Shown here one piece after another: positions 6,556-7,251 of a stretch of DNA of 7,251 bases. Every line of letters starts with the position of its first letter. Position 1 is the stretch's first letter. The translations under genes were made by a program, and so were the position numbers. The notes under the pieces are model-generated. The model was not told the origin of the DNA and did not search any database. It saw only the letters and a program-made list of their open reading frames with translations. Origin of the DNA: DATFDN01 sp049591635 (GTDB lineage Bacteria; Pseudomonadota; Alphaproteobacteria; Acetobacterales; Acetobacteraceae); contig JBAWFF010000526.1 in assembly GCA_049591635.1 (NCBI GenBank), positions 1 through 7,251 of the forward strand, in the 5' to 3' direction.

Positions 6556-7251
6556 CGCTGCCCAGGCTGCGCGAGGTCATCGCGCGGCACGGACTGGATG
6601 CGCGCCGAAAACTCGGCCAGCACTTCCTGCTCGACGGGAACCTGACCGCGCGGATCGCGCGTACCGCTGGCGATCTGACGGGGCGGCATGTCATCGAGGT
6701 AGGCCCCGGGCCGGGCGGCCTCACGCGCGCGCTGCTCGACGGGGCATGCGCGACGGTGACGGCGATCGAGATCGACCCGCGCGCCGCCGCCGCCGCGCGC
6801 GAGCTGGAAGCGGCGTTTCCCGGCCGGCTGAGGGTGATCGAGGCGGATGCGCTCGCGCTCGACTTGGCCGCGCTGGTGCCGGCGCCGCGCCGGATCGTCG
6901 CCAACCTGCCGTACAACGTGGCGACGCCCCTGCTGATCGCGTGGCTGCGTCGCGCGTCCGCGTTCGAGGGCATGACGCTGATGTTTCAGCAGGAGGTCGC
7001 CGAGCGCATCTGCGCGGCACCGGGGACCGCCGCGTACGGCCGGCTGTCGGTGCTGACGCAGTGGCTCTGCGCCGCCGACATCGCGCTTCGCCTGCCGCCC
7101 GGGGCGTTCGTCCCGCCGCCCAAGGTGTTCTCCGCCGTGGTGCGCCTTGTCCCGTTCGCCTCGCAGCCGCCGCCGGCGGATTTCGCGCGCATGGAGCGGC
7201 TGACGGCGGCGGCGTTCGGCCAGCGCCGCAAGATGCTGCGCGGGGCATTGC
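6552..7251 (+). CDS. rsmA: 16S rRNA (adenine-N6,N6)-dimethyltransferase RsmA/KsgA, 3' end outside window
   Basis: RsmA uses S-adenosylmethionine to dimethylate two adjacent adenines (A1518 and A1519 in E. coli numbering) in the 3' terminal hairpin of 16S rRNA, a late checkpoint of small-subunit assembly. The visible 233 residues cover most of the protein (E. coli: 273). The family entry motif ARRKLGQHFLLD is near residue 20. The SAM-binding loop VIEVGPGPGGLT spans residues 47-58, the acidic end of the second strand is in AIEIDP, and the catalytic NLPYN motif is at 118-122. The segment VPPPKVFSAVVRL and the terminal FGQRRKMLRGAL are also characteristic. About 35-45 residues should be missing beyond base 7251. 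The start is a TTG overlapping the surA stop; the protein then reads TLPRLREVIARHGLDARRKLG, the expected length of lead before the conserved motif. In many alphaproteobacteria pdxA lies between surA and rsmA; here it is absent. Confidence 0.95.
   Translation, partial: MTLPRLREVIARHGLDARRKLGQHFLLDGNLTARIARTAGDLTGRHVIEVGPGPGGLTRALLDGACATVTAIEIDPRAAAAARELEAAFPGRLRVIEADALALDLAALVPAPRRIVANLPYNVATPLLIAWLRRASAFEGMTLMFQQEVAERICAAPGTAAYGRLSVLTQWLCAADIALRLPPGAFVPPPKVFSAVVRLVPFASQPPPADFARMERLTAAAFGQRRKMLRGAL

Overview
The window is dense, GC-rich coding DNA. Every gene I can support lies on the + strand and no gap between genes is longer than 9 bases. The content is a conserved outer-membrane biogenesis block of a Gram-negative bacterium. 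Its GC-rich codon use, its lptF-lptG-lptD-surA-rsmA order and the style of its LptD and SurA suggest an alphaproteobacterium, perhaps from Rhodospirillales/Acetobacteraceae. That placement is inference by eye; no marker gene was compared.

Layout: bases 1-698 hold the 3' part of an FAD-dependent oxidoreductase that enters from the left edge. After 9 bases comes lptF (708-1850), which overlaps lptG (1847-2959) by ATGA. Two bases later lptD begins (2962-5184), followed 6 bases on by surA (5191-6555). The stop codon of surA overlaps a TTG start of rsmA (6552 to beyond 7251), which runs off the right edge. No promoter, terminator, RNA gene, repeat, mobile element or CRISPR array is visible, so this looks like the interior of one transcript.

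How the genes work together: LptF and LptG form the inner-membrane core of the LptB2FG ABC transporter, which extracts lipopolysaccharide from the inner membrane. LptD is the outer-membrane translocon that inserts it into the outer leaflet. SurA is the periplasmic chaperone that escorts beta-barrel proteins, LptD being a known client. RsmA (KsgA) dimethylates 16S rRNA during small-subunit maturation and is a frequent neighbour of surA in proteobacteria. The upstream oxidoreductase has no known link to this pathway.

I found no undescribed system here. The points worth a second look are modest: the oxidoreductase placed directly ahead of lptF, the absence of pdxA between surA and rsmA, the reduced three-cysteine set of LptD, a SurA whose parvulin domains look catalytically degenerate but which carries a possible disulfide, and unusual start-codon arrangements at surA and rsmA.
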